From Epiperipatus broadwayi (lineage: Eukaryota; Onychophora; Udeonychophora; Euonychophora; Peripatidae), in the NCBI GenBank assembly GCA_028023455.1, contig JAQFVV010000013.1, forward strand, positions 2,792,001 through 2,856,000: a stretch of DNA of 64,000 nt, read 5' to 3'. The position numbers were made by a program, and so were the translations under genes. A model generated the notes under the pieces. The model saw only the letters and a list, made by a program, of their open reading frames with translations. It was not told where the DNA came from and did no database searches. Shown here piece after piece: positions 14,340-27,452 of this stretch (positions are counted from its first letter, which is position 1; each line of letters opens with the position of its first letter).

Positions 14340-15680
14340 GACTGGGATTAAGCTTTCCCTCTCTCAATGTACTTTTCAATTATTTTCAGGGTTCCCAAAT
14401 GGAATACAAGAAAACTTCTTTAATTACGCTACCATCTATAACATGGTCCACTGAAGTAGATATTTAATTCATTTTCTAAAGGTTTTATTCCACCTTTTCT
14501 TTGCCATTATAGCCGTTACTCTTTTAACATTTACTTTCAACCTTTCTTTACTGTGTAAGATATGGCCTTATAAACTTGTGCTACACATTTATAAATAATC
14601 ACTTAGATTTTTAATTTTTCTATTCCTTCTATATTAACATAAAACAATGGATTACATTTTCTTATTACATTTACTTCATTTTGTAAAAATTTCCACCGAT
14701 CAATCTTCCTATTCAAATTGTATCTTTCATCATCAACAACTTTTTGACACTTTTAAATCATTTTTAAATAAATAGGTATATCTATTTCATTGAAATTTTC
14801 CAATCTATATTAGAATCATAGAATTTTTCATTTCTAAAATAAATATCATATGGAACTAATTTCTTCTAGTAAATATCACATAATTGTGGATAGGTATTCC
14901 TAAAAAATACTTCAAACTTATTTTTAACATATGTACTAACTCATTGATAAATTTTTAAAAACTCTTCAAATTCAACCACTACTTCTTCTACCTTAGGATT
15001 CACAATAATACATTTATCATCTAATTCCATTTGAGTTTTTATAAATTCAACTTTTATATCACTATCACTTTGAGATTCTTTAATCTCAACTCTTAGAGTA
15101 TTAGAATTATTTCTAAAATTCTTTTAGCTTCATTATCAGTTCTCGCCTTCTCAATTTTATTTTCATATTATGAACTTCAACCATGATGTGGTCTATTTTG
15201 GACTATATTTTTCTTTCAAAATCATCACCTTTTTTCTATTTTATCAACCCTTTCTATGACTTTTTCAAGATTGCTTTGAAGAGCACTAATAATTTTTTTA
15301 CGCCAGTTTTAATGTATTTCCTTTTAATTCTTCAAGCCTAACATTGCATCTTTTTCAGATTCTCAATTTAGCATCTAAATCACACCTAAACTTTTCAAAT
15401 CTTGCACTGGATGTGTTAAATTAATTGTTAAATTCATTCTTTATACTTCAAATTTTTTTACCAAATTATTCCTAGATTCCATCACTTTATTTTTCAATTC
15501 TTTGCTTAATACTTCAAAATATTTATTGGATGCTTCAAAAGTTTTGAGCTTCACAATTATTATCAAGATTTTCAAATCATTGATTGATATTTTCAAATCT
15601 TGTATTAAAATTATTGAATTGTTTGAGAATCATTCTCAAAAATTCTGAATCACTGGCCTCAGGCTCTATTTCTGGGTTAG
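14340..15680 (-). pseudogene. gag-like coiled-coil coding relic
   Basis: Read on the minus strand in shifting frames, the segment gives long charged helical stretches such as SEFLRMILKQFNNFNTRFENI, KYFEVLSKELKNKVMESRNN and SDSDIKVEFIKTQMELDD. These are interrupted by many stops and frameshifts. A helical, heptad-rich N-terminal region 3' of the primer site is what insect Gypsy gag proteins often show. No capsid-defining residue or zinc knuckle could be confirmed. The assignment rests mainly on position between the primer site and the purine tract. No pol follows it within the element. Confidence 0.45.
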
Positions 15681-16029
15681 TGGCTTCCTTAGCTATATTT
15701 AAAAAAAGATATACATAAAACTTGTTTATTCAGATTAATATGAACAATGCAAAACTATTTATATAATTAAATAATGTTTATTGATAACATCTACTTCTGG
15801 AAAAACTTTATCAATTGAGGTCTTTTGAGAAAATATCATTTCCAAGCATTTAAAAAATATACATATATACATAAATATACTTTTACTTTGATAAGATTAT
15901 TAATTATATATTATTTGAAATAGCCAAGTATGTCTCTTATAAATATGAAAGAGATTTACTACCTTCTTTTGATTATACACAATACTTGTGCATTAACACT
16001 AGTCCCAGGTGCCGGTAGTTTATAATCAT

Positions 16030-16047
16030 GCCACATGTTGGGTGCCA
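16030..16047 (-). promoter_or_regulatory. primer-binding site, tRNA-Lys(CUU)-like
   Basis: The minus-strand sequence TGGCACCCAACATGTGGC begins 6 nt after the LTR end. It differs by few positions from the complement of the 3' end of animal tRNA-Lys(CUU) (TGGCGCCCAACGTGGGGC), a primer used by many arthropod Gypsy elements. Confidence 0.7.
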
Positions 16048-16053
16048 AAACAC

Positions 16054-16302
16054 TGTAATCTATTATTTATACTCCATTAAATATAAATCAAGCAATATTA
16101 TTTTGTTTATTAGTATATTTAACAATGAGACCTTTAGAATAGTTATTTTTAAAATAAAGAGAAAGATCTAACAAAATATTATTTTGTAAAATAAAGTCAG
16201 AAAAGATTTCAACTCCAATTTTAATAATTAATAATCTTATAAGGAATAAATAAATAGCTTAAATATTTTATAAACATATTAAATACTTGACCAGATGGTA
16301 CA
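16054..16302 (-). repeat. 5' LTR of the 11.7-16.3 kb element
   Basis: Begins TGTAATCTATTATTT and ends CCAGATGGTACA on the plus strand. It is homologous at both ends to 11737-12170 but shorter in the middle. Confidence 0.65.
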
Positions 16303-17626
16303 CTATATATAGAATAGAATGATTACACTATTTCAAATACATAAAGCAACTATATAAATCAGCCTTTTTTCTACGTGCATATTTTTCAATAATTTAGTTT
16401 AAAATTTTTTAATAATTTTATTAAAGATGACTCCATATTTCTTCCCAATATTTATTTCTAAATTATAAGTATACTTTTAATATTAAAATATTTCCCCAAT
16501 AAATCAATATACATTAAATTAGTTCTTAATTATTTGAATACAATTTTCTATTCAGTTACAAATTCTAGAATTAGCAATCATTCTACAATTAGAATTAATA
16601 ATCAATCAAAAATTTAACAAACTCTAACAGTAAGTTATAAAATAATTAATATTTTCCATGAAAATATAGTGTGATTAAAACTTTGATTTTATAAACACTT
16701 ATTTAAATTTTATTATTTATATTAATGACATAAGAGAAACTCAATGTTAAAAAATAGTAGTAATCATTTTAAAAATCTGAAGTTACTAGAATGTAAAGAC
16801 AAGATGTAAACCATATATTCATATAATGTTAACAATTTCTAGGATTATGAGGATACATATGATAAACATAAATTTGTACTTCACAGGGTATATAGTAAAT
16901 ATCTGTTTGTAATTAAATAAAGGACTGTGGTAGTATTAAATGCTATATCCTGATTCATATTAGTGTGTGACTAAAAAATAGTAATAGTTAACCCAAAATA
17001 AAAACACACAACTAAATTGAACAATTTTGATTTAAAACAATTTAATATTGTTCCACACAGTAATTAATCCACATGCAAAAAATACTATATATTATTATAA
17101 ACATATATATGCTTTATATAAGAATGACCTTGGTTTAATATATAATATATTATATTCACCAACTACTTAAGACCAGTCCTTGCTTATGTGGTTGTATAAT
17201 GTTCATCAATTTGAAAAGCTGTACATTATCTCTACTAAAGTCTTGCTCCTAAACCCTGGACAAATCCTTGAAGCATTTTCAAAATAATAAGATCAAAGGC
17301 AATAGATTTAATCCCTACTTGGTTTGTTTACCTACAAGAGCCAAAATCCTGGAAATGACACCCACCAATGATCTACAGCTGCTTCAGGAGGGCAACAAAA
17401 TGAGGTCTGAAGAGAAAAAAAGCATACTATTTGTTTCTATATCCCTCCACCCTCTTTTGTTTTCCTTTTCTTTTTCTGGAGTAACTATTTTTACTATGAA
17501 TCCAGGTGGGAGGTATTTTTTAATTTGTTAATTTTAATTAGTTTCTCCCTAAATTAATTAAACTCTGTTATTTGTTAACACAATATATTCATTAGATATT
17601 TTAATATACTAAAAAATCACTTAAAC

Positions 17627-17812
17627 TTGTATAGACTAAATTTATTTCCTAATAAATTTAATTAAAATGTTTTTGTTTTTTTTATCTCTAGAAATTTGTT
17701 TCCTATATAATCTAAATTTATTTCTAAAATTGGTTTAATTAAAGATAATTCTATCTGTAAAAATTTATTTCCTATACAAGCTAAATTTATTTTTAATAAA
17801 TTTAACCAAAAG
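17627..17812. repeat. degenerate minisatellite, three units of about 65-70 bp
   Basis: The block TATAnnCTAAATTTATTT followed by a TTTAATT or TTTAACC end recurs three times (near 17630, 17705 and 17775) with substitutions. Confidence 0.55.
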
Positions 17813-20800
17813 TGAATATTTTCCATTAACAACTACCTATTTGGATTCAAAAATAGAAACCAAAAGGCAAATAGACATAAAAGTTTATAAGAATGCAGCC
17901 ATTAGAAATATCATATTTATTTTTTATGACATTTTGATTTCAAATCTACAAATACAAAATAGTCAAATTCTGCACTAACATATAATTAAGTTTAAACAAG
18001 TTATATAAAATTAAAAGACCCTTTTTTAAAAAAACAAAACAAAATATATTCATAGTCAAACCAAAAGCAAAAGGTCTATATAAAATTTGCTTTTCAAAGA
18101 GATTATAAAACTTATTATTTGAAAATCGTGATAAACTTTTTTAAAATCAATAAACTAAAAAATAAAATCAAAATATATTTAAGATTATAAATGAAAGAAG
18201 TTTTTATGGAAACTCATTATTATAACTTTCACATTAAAATATAAAAACAATCAAGTCTCATTATTCTCAAGGAATTAATCTTGAAAAATCAATAGTCACA
18301 GAATATATGTATACAAAAATTGACTGACATGAAAAAAAAAAGAGTCATATTTCCAAAATATCTTGTTCACTGTACATCTTTACTATTTATTACTATAATC
18401 TTCTCAAATATTTTTATTGTAAAAACAACACCTTTTTTATTATATTGTGCATTTTGTAAAATATAGCTATATGATATTCCATTTGTAGCAATATAGCATA
18501 TACATTTTTTATGTAATAATATTCACTTGCTTGCATTCATTATTGCAAAATTCTTTAAATCAAACACAAAATATTTACACAGAACATTTAAAATTGTTAA
18601 ATAAAAACTACATTAATGCTGAAAACATGTAAAACTAACATTTAAAATTTAAACAATTTTTGGAAATATGAATCATAACTTTTATGGTGAATGATAGTGG
18701 ATGGCTATAAATGGCATTCAGTTTTTCTAAATAAATGTTATTTGTTAATCAAGAAACATGTGAGTAGTGACTCTATTTTTAATAATTTTTATCCTCTGCA
18801 TTATTTGAATACATAATTTTACCATCCTCTAATTTGATAGGAAAAATAATGTTTCCCCCATAATTGAGAATTTTTTACAATAATATTTATTTATCTGATG
18901 TTATAGAAGCAGTTGATTATAGTTTTTAATGAAAGATCATGATTTTTGTATTGAAATTTTATTGCACTGAGAAGGAAAGTTTTGACTTGATAACTAAGTG
19001 ATTAAACTGCTAACATTAACATTTAGTGTAAATTATTTATTATGAACAAAGTGGTTCAAAATTTTGTTTAATTAAAAGTCTAAAATGTAAATTTACATTA
19101 TAAATTTAGTTCTAAACATTTTGTTGAATTTTTCTTTGTTATCAAAGTATTTATCATTGCTAACAAAAATATTTTTCATCTCAAGAATTACATGTAAAAG
19201 TTACACAAAAGATGCTTGACTTTCTATATTTTTTTAACATTAATTTCATTTTGTTAAACATAATTTTAAAAATCTTAAGTTTACTATATTTGATAAGGAT
19301 ATGTTCTATTGATTTTAGGCACTTAATTTCAGATTACAAACTATTTGGAGTTCAAATTTTACATCACTGATATAGAGTAAGTTTTACAATCTATTGCCAC
19401 ATGATATTTTGTAAAAAAAGCAATTAAGAAATTAATCCATAAAAAATTAAATATATTCATTATTAAATTTATTAAACAAAGCAAAGCAATACAAAATAAT
19501 AATCTATTAAAAATTAATTGATGACATTAAATTTATAAAATAAAAGTAATAAAAAAATTATCTATAAAAAATTGAATACATATTTGTCCAAAAACAATTT
19601 AAAAAAATTTAATCTATAATAAGTTAAATGATAATAATAAATGCTAATACATGCTTGAAATGTAATTTAAAATAATAATAATTCTATATAAGTGAAGTAT
19701 TTCTTATATCAATAAAGAATACGATGAATAGATTCTTTTCAATTATTAATTTAGTATCATTTCAAAAAAATAAAATGTGCCTCAATTGTTATAAAAATGC
19801 TAAATAGAAAAAATGCATCTCTTTGAATTCTTTTGTTTTGAAATTATTAATGAGAAAATATTTATTTTTATTGTTACAGCATAATAAATAACATTTGATA
19901 TACATATGAATATCATTCAATTTAATATGAATTACTTTTTTAAATAAATCTTGTAATTTAATTACTTTTTTGGACAAATAAATAATATTTAATTTCTAAT
20001 CGATTAATTTCTTCATTGGTTTTCTCTCTAAAGCACAAACTGGTGGCAGATTGTGAATATTAAGGTAAACTACATATTATAATAGTACTGTTTGCTAGCT
20101 TTGAAATATATCTGTAAGAAGATTATATGCAAATCTAATGGAATATATTAATTATTTAAAAAAGGTTTTACCAACTCTAACTTTTATATATATAATTTGT
20201 TGATATGTGCTGCAGGAGATTTTTATTGTTTAACTGAAAATGACAAGATTAACAATATATCAGAGCACTATTTATCTGTTTATTAATAACATAATAAATG
20301 ATTCTTTACTAATAGAAACAAACACACATCCAGATGCTGAATTAAAATAGTAATCCAAAACAATAAAATATTCAAGTCTTTCTAAAAAATAAGTGAATTT
20401 AGGTGAACATAAATAAAAGTTGTATAAAACTTTCAGTCAAAACATAAATTAAAAAAGAAAAGCAACAATCCATAATTTGCCTGAAGGTTTGTAATGATGG
20501 TATATAAAGTTTAAAATTTTCTAGACATTCAATGTTTAATGATAGATGATGAAAATAGTCCAATAACATGATCACTTATAATAATCCATAAATATTCTTC
20601 ACAATTAATTTTATGCATATTATCATTTAATAATGAACATTATCACTTTTTATACCATTAAATCTTTAACTCAATGAATTAATTTAGATGGGAAATAAAA
20701 AATCTTAACACATTAATAGTTACTAATAACTGTTTTAGCCCACAGAAATTCTAGGCTTCAAATAATGTTTCTTGATTGAGAATTTGAGCAGGATACATTC

Positions 20801-23288
20801 AAAGTTTTGAAAATAGAACACTAAATTTTTGATCTTATAAGAGATATTGTAAATACTAATTAACAATATAATTACATTTGATGGAAATAGCTTAAATGAG
20901 AGTCAGTGTCAAAAAGAAAAATGTTGAACATCAGGAAAGTTTTGAAAAAGTAGGAATAGAAAAATAGAAATGAAGGAAGTTTTCTTTTTTCAAATTCTAT
21001 AATTTCAATTACTAAATAATTTTAATATTCATTAAAACTGTAGACTAATGTGAACAACAGAATATTTATCAATATATTTAGTACATTCACAGACTTTATT
21101 TGAAATGTGAAAAATATTATATTAGTCAACAACATTTCTATAAATGATTTATATTACTGTTTTGTGCATCCTTTCTCTTATATTGTGCTTGTCAAATAAA
21201 GAATAATCTTTAAGATCTCTTAAAAGCTTTTCTAAAGTTTCTTAAAGTGATTTTAGAAGATTGAGTATTGCCTCAGATGAAATAATGAGTTTAAATATGC
21301 AAAAATCAGCTCTACTAACAGTATGCATAATTTTTTCCCATAAATAAAACCATAGGTATCAACTTCTTTTTGATAAGTCACTGCCCAATAACTGTTTCTG
21401 TTAAAATAAGTAAGGAAAAAAACTACTACCATTAATAATGTGATTTCAATTGTTTGTAATCAGTACTGTACAAATATATTTAAATTTTGGAAATTTGATA
21501 GCTATACCTTTTGTATTTTTCAACCTAAGATGTAATAAAGCAAAGTACCACTTAAAAATAGACATTGCGAGTAGATATTCATCAAGCTTTAGCTAGTATT
21601 CTAGATTTTATAAAGAATCATAAATTAGACAATAATATTTATATATGTGAAGATTGAAAATGTAACAACTTTTCAAATACATTCATAATTAATTTAAGTT
21701 CTCTTATTAACAGCTATAGATTACAAACAGATGGTTTTCATTGATTTATAGATTCAAATGCTTGAAAGTTAATGGGAATACCCTGTATATTTTTTAAAGT
21801 AAGTTTCCAGCTATGATATAATAAAACATAATAATAATTAAACAGATTTTACAAGTCAAAATTACATTATTTAATAATTGTACTTTTGCCCGAAATACTC
21901 AAGTTAAAAATGAATTCTACTTTTATCTAATGTTCAGGATTTTATAAGAATCTTACAGATAAGAGAAACATGTAATTGTTAAATAATATGTTTAACTTTA
22001 TTCAGATAACCAAATTGATCATATAAACATGAACAGTTATGCATTTAAAGTTAATATTAGATACATAATAAATGTAATACAAACTATTTATTAATTATTA
22101 AATGTACACATATGTTTAAAACTTTTTGGAGATGTCAGGTTCAATAATCAATCAAAAACATCAATAGAGATTGTCATACTATGTGGGCATAAATTGACAA
22201 AACATTCTGCAGAATATACACATTTCAGAAAACATGTATCAGCAGCTATCATAATGTCAATCATCCACATAATATATAGAAAGTAAATGTTTTACACTAT
22301 TATGTTATTCTGACTTGTTGATAAAGTACAAATATTTGGTGCTGTAGTTGTTTGTTATAGTCTTCTTATAATAAGCTGCAACACTAATATTCACCCTTTA
22401 ACAACACGTTGGTTGATATGGCAATATAAATATGAAACATTATTATATTTGTGTGCATGACTGGCATCACTTCTAGACAGTGGATTGTGAATGTTTCTTT
22501 AAATGTATACATTTTGCAGACAGATTTGTTAATTTTTTCGCATAATACAACAGTTTCATGCATAATGATTGGACATTTCTCCAGATTTCATATTTGTTTT
22601 AAGGTATGTTAATCTATTTATTACATATACGCTTAATACATATATGTATACAAACATGAATTCAATCATATTGGATTATTTAAACTGTGAAAATAAAATT
22701 ATCTAACATACTTTGTTTACATTTATTTATAGGTTTCAATGCTAAATCTCATAATGTATATATTAATATCTATGGATGTACATATACGATTGTAGAGTTG
22801 TCATTAATCAAAATGTCATTCTCACTTTCATTAAAATGAGCACTAATATTTTCATTTCTATTTTCTTTAAACACATTCTTATCAAGATAAAATAATCATT
22901 TTTTAATTAATAATGTAACTAGTAAAACATTAATTTAGCTCATTAAGAAGCAACTAAGACAGTGTTTCTACTCATTATATTATTTAATTAGTACTTTATG
23001 GTAATTTTTTTAATAAAAATAAATTAGATGCTGAAAATAAAAGAAAATCAATGAAAATTCACTGCTTTCCTCAAAATTTACATAATATGAACAATCTTTC
23101 AGAATTCAACGTATATTAAAGATGCCTTTTAAAAAAACAATTTAATGATGTAAAGGCAACTTGCTGATCGCAGAAGGCTTTACAATTAATAAAATAAAAC
23201 TCTCTCCAACTGATTTTTATACACATATAAGAATGTATATATATGTAAGGGACTTTATAAAGTGAAATCAGAACTTCTAACTTTCATA

Positions 23289-23366
23289 GCCATGACTTGA
23301 TTTGAATTCAGGCCAAAAAGTCTTGAATTTTTTTTCCAATATTGCACTTATTAGCCAAGACAACTA
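23289..23366 (-). repeat. tRNA-like SINE relic
   Basis: On the minus strand an A-box-like block TGGCTAATAAGTGC is followed, after an A-run, by a B-box-like GAATTCAAATCAAG and the end CATGGC. The spacing is that of a split pol III promoter. The middle is expanded by an A-run and does not fold as a tRNA. No target duplication was found. Confidence 0.35.
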
Positions 23367-25199
23367 ATTATACAACAGTGATAAATAAATGGTTAAACAA
23401 GGCCAACATGAATGAAAAACTATTTAAACTCTTACCTTTATATGTAAAGACTGATTAATAATCGTTTCTCTTTCAGTGTTCCTCTTAAGACCTGTTAAAT
23501 AGGCCTTTGATTTGCAATGGGCCAAATAAAGTATGTATTTTTATATTAAAGGTTCAGGCTTAATTTTTTATGTATCTGTGTATAGTTAAGATTTTCTACT
23601 AAATCAGGCTTTCAAGATTAAATAAGGTTTTTTTCTTTCAACTACATATCCAACAATAGTCATTAAATGCGTGTATGGATATTCTTGGAGAATCAAATAA
23701 AGGTGGAAACTACTTAAACCATCTCAAACAGCAATTAATAAGCCTGATGAGAAATATCTTTTCTCTATGAGAGGTCGTTGGAGATGACCTAGACCTATAA
23801 TGAGTTATTTAAATACTTTCAGTAGGAAAATTGGATAATTTGATATACATGTGGTTGGAGGGAAGGATATTAATGTTTTTTAACAAAGGCAGTTAGGTAT
23901 AGCAACAAAAGTTATTACTCGGTAATAGTTATAGTTTTACACTACCATAATTTATTTAACTATTTCAGATTTAGAGCTATATCATAGAGAGATATTTAGG
24001 TCTATAGTATTAATAAAACCGCATATCATTGTGAAGTATATATGTATATAATGTGAAAAAAACTACTAAATATATGTATGCTGCTCTTTTAAGAAAATAT
24101 CTATTAAATTAAAACAAAAACTAATATATACCATCTAAAAATCTTTCACTATCATTTGTCAGTCTAAACTTGATGATGAATGTTCCTACAATTTTTTTTT
24201 ATTAAAAGCAATTCACAAAAATGCAAATCTATTTTATTAGTACATTTAAAAAATATACTATTAGGGACTTAGCACAAATTAAACCTGTTAAAAAATAGTC
24301 CAGAAAATTCAGGTTAAGTATTTTAATTACCTAACTAAAAATCCTTCATGTCAATCCTATAAATTAATTAAATTATAATCAATAATTTGTGCTGATTATA
24401 ACTGAATTTCTGAAATATAATTTATTTACAATGATGTCACATTTATTTCATAATATCATTTGATTAAAAAATAATTTAAATTTATTTGCGTAAAACATAA
24501 AATGATTGCTGTTCCATATATTAAGAAACACAATTCAGAAGAAAAAAAACAATCACTGGATCTTCAATTAATATTGTAAACATAACTTTTATAATAAATA
24601 AAAATCCAACATTAGCACTCAAGTATATTTTCATTAATGATTATTAACAATAAAATTGAATTCTTTTATCCTAGTTATCTTCATAGTTCTTTTTATTTAC
24701 CTATCTGAGAAAAAAAAAAAACCCTATTTAATTTAAGTATTAGAGAGAGAAAATATAAACATTTTTTTTCTTTCACTATTACATTAATGTTTTGAATAAG
24801 CTACTAATTATGAGTACCTTTAATTGGTTACTATTTATTTAAAAACCATGCATTTTTTATTATTATTTAACATACAAGTATTAATTTAGATATATTTATT
24901 TATAATAATTTTACTAATAATCCAAATCTTAAAATATATTTATTTTAATTATTCTTTGTGTAATATATATATACAAATATTTATGTATAAATGTAGAGCA
25001 ATTTTTTACCTTTTACAATCTTTACTTCTTTTTACTTTATGATTGTGTGTTTCTTTATATTTGCATTGATTGCACATTTTACATAGAAAAAACTTGTGCA
25101 CCTTTTTTTTTTCAGCAGTAAACTTGATCATTTTTAATGCTATTGTAATAAAAAAAAAAAACAACATAATGGCTTTATTGTTCAGGAGTTTATAAAAAG

Positions 25200-25264
25200 G
25201 TCGTCGCCAAAACCGCGAGCGCCAGAATCGATCCTAGAACCTCCCGATCCCAAGTTGGATGCTT
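25200..25264 (-). repeat. tRNA-Pro-like relic, probable SINE
   Basis: An island of G+C-rich sequence in A+T-rich surroundings. On the minus strand a 7-nt loop CTTGGGA, which would hold anticodon TGG, lies between imperfect stem arms (TCCAA and TCGGG). It is followed by a T-arm-like block with AGGATCGATTCTGG. The D-arm half is missing or replaced. A short TGTAATA repeat occurs on both sides (25144-25150 and 25265-25271) and could be a target duplication, but in this composition that is weak. A functional tRNA is ruled out by the missing 5' half. Confidence 0.45.
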
Positions 25265-27452
25265 TGTAATACAAGAAAATCACATCCACACACATACATA
25301 TTAAAAATAAATTAGTTTTATGTTGAAATTAAAACTATCTCCTAAGCAATTTAGCACTTGTTATTTTTTATGTGGGTGCATTTTAAATTAATATATACGT
25401 AAAGTGATGGTTCAGGCATTGCCTATCACATAAGGTTTGAGACAATTATTAAATAAATGAGTATTTCCTTGTTCCAAAAACTATAAAAGTATATTTATGA
25501 AAGTTAATAAAACACAATTAAATAGAGATAATAAAGGAGGAAAGAAAGGTGAATAATGAATACACGGCTGTTTATTAATCTGAATATATGCTAAAACAAA
25601 AACTTCAATGTAATAAAAGAAAATATTGTTGAAAGTTTATAAATGTTATTTATTAATAAATTGTAAATATGAAGATGAAAAATTAATATTAGAAATATAG
25701 AATATGGTCTAACATTGGCAAACATTAATTTCTTCATGAGCATAAATGAATTTATTTATAAATTTATAAATATAGGGGATTTGAACACAGATTTTCAAAT
25801 TTATAATAATTTTATATACAAAATAATTCTATACAATTAAAAATTTATAATGTTTAAAAATAAATAGTTCTGATATAAAACTTAAATTCTTCTCATTATT
25901 TTTTAAATTGTTTAAAACTGGAACAAGTTATTTATGAATTTAACTCATCTGATAAAAAGCTTTGCCAATAAATATAAAATAGACAATGTTAAAGCTTTTT
26001 TTATTTATTTATTGATAAACAAAAAAACTTGCATTTAGTACAAATGCATTTAGTTAACTGGATAACAAATGTAAATTAGAAAACAATGTGGAACAATGAT
26101 ATTAATATTTAATCTTAATTGCATTATAAGTTGAAAAATTATTTAAAATAAAATTTCAAATATTGGAAAGACTTTATATTACAGCATTTATTAATTGTAA
26201 ATTAAATTCGTGCAAGTTATTTTTGAAAATAAACTTAGTGGTAAGAAAAGTCCTAACCAACAATTATACAAATAGAAAGAAGATAAAAGTTAATCCATAT
26301 AAAAGTTAAAGTTGTATTATAGCAGCATAGAAAAACTTCACAATATTGCTATAGTCACTGAAATGAATTTCTAGATTCACCAATTGCACCAGCTGTAGTT
26401 GACTCGGATGGAGGTAGTCTACTGGAGCTATTAAAATATTCTCCAGTTGTTGACTTTGTCTGCTTTTATTGTGATGTGATTGTCTGAAGATAAAAGACCT
26501 AATTGCTAAATTTCCACATGGAATGATAATAATGTAATAAAATTGTAACCAATGCCCAAAGAAATCAAAAAGAAAAAAAAAATTATCATTATAAGGACAG
26601 CTCATCAGAAAAATATGTACTGAAAAAATTTTGTGCAGTCTAGAATATGGATGCCAAGAGTTTGAACAAGCCTGCAATATTTCAAAAAATGCTAAGCAAA
26701 TGTGCAAGTTCTAATATAATTCAAGTTCTAAAAATCTATACAAGTGAGAATGTTTATCTTTATTTATATAATCAAGTTCATAATTTTTTTTAATACTAAC
26801 TTTAATTATATTTGAAAAGATTTATTTATTCTGTATTTAAGTTGTTTAATATTTAGTATTTTGTTAATATTTGAAATATAATAATTTGTTTCTCTTCTTC
26901 ATAATATTTGTTAAGTAGGATTTCGATTTCTAAAAAGGAAAAACGTTTTATTACTTCCTTGTTTGTTTATAGATATTTAAAAATCGTATGTTAATACAAA
27001 CTATACTTATTACCAAATATAAAAAGTTTCACACATATTTAGGACTAATATATGTTGTTAGTGTTACAAGTTTTATGTTTAAAATTGATAGTATTAATAT
27101 TAAATATGTTTCTAACAAGGTTATTATTTGATTTACAAAATGCAATTGTTCATTTTGTGCCATATTCAAATTCTATTTCATTATTTATTTTGATTAAAAT
27201 TTTTGTATTTTTTATTCTCAATTTTATACACTATTTGAATTAATATAATATTGTCTGAGATGTGTTATAGCCAGATATTAAGTTTTGAGGTTAAAGTTGG
27301 TGTATAGTATTAGTAATTCAAATTAACTATGATTGTTATATGACAATCATGACCTATAACCCAGTTTATAGATGGTTGCCATATAGTATCATCAATTATA
27401 AATGCAAGTCATTATAACCTCATTACCCTAAGAATGACAAATAGAGAAATAT

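Larger units (their letters stand above)
11737..16302 (-). mobile_element. degenerate Gypsy-like LTR retrotransposon
   Basis: Two direct repeats that both begin TGTAATCTATTATTT and end ...TTGACCAGAT..TACA flank a 3.9-kb interior. Reading on the minus strand, a tRNA-Lys-like primer site lies just inside the right repeat and a G-rich purine tract lies just inside the left one, which fixes the orientation. The interior carries a gag-like coiled-coil relic (14340-15680). I see no protease, reverse transcriptase or integrase. The LTRs differ in length (434 and 249 bp) and have diverged in the middle, and the immediate flanks show no clear target duplication, so the copy is old. Confidence 0.7.
16303..27448. 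other. A+T-rich intergenic DNA
   Basis: No supported gene. A plus-strand frame at 17268-17531 sits in slightly less A+T-rich sequence but shows no domain. A 133-codon minus frame at 26306-26707 starts from TTG, not ATG, and shows no domain. A somewhat more complex patch at 23470-23830 was also unrecognised. Two tRNA-like relics and a minisatellite are listed separately. Confidence 0.55.

Noticed and set aside
17268-17531. 87-codon plus frame in less A+T-rich sequence
   Set aside because: No recognisable domain, no splice-site context or neighbouring exon seen, and no repeat copy found in the window.
26306-26707. 133-codon minus-strand frame, the longest outside transposons
   Set aside because: The first codon is TTG, no domain or repeat is evident, and the codon content is that expected of chance in A+T-rich DNA.
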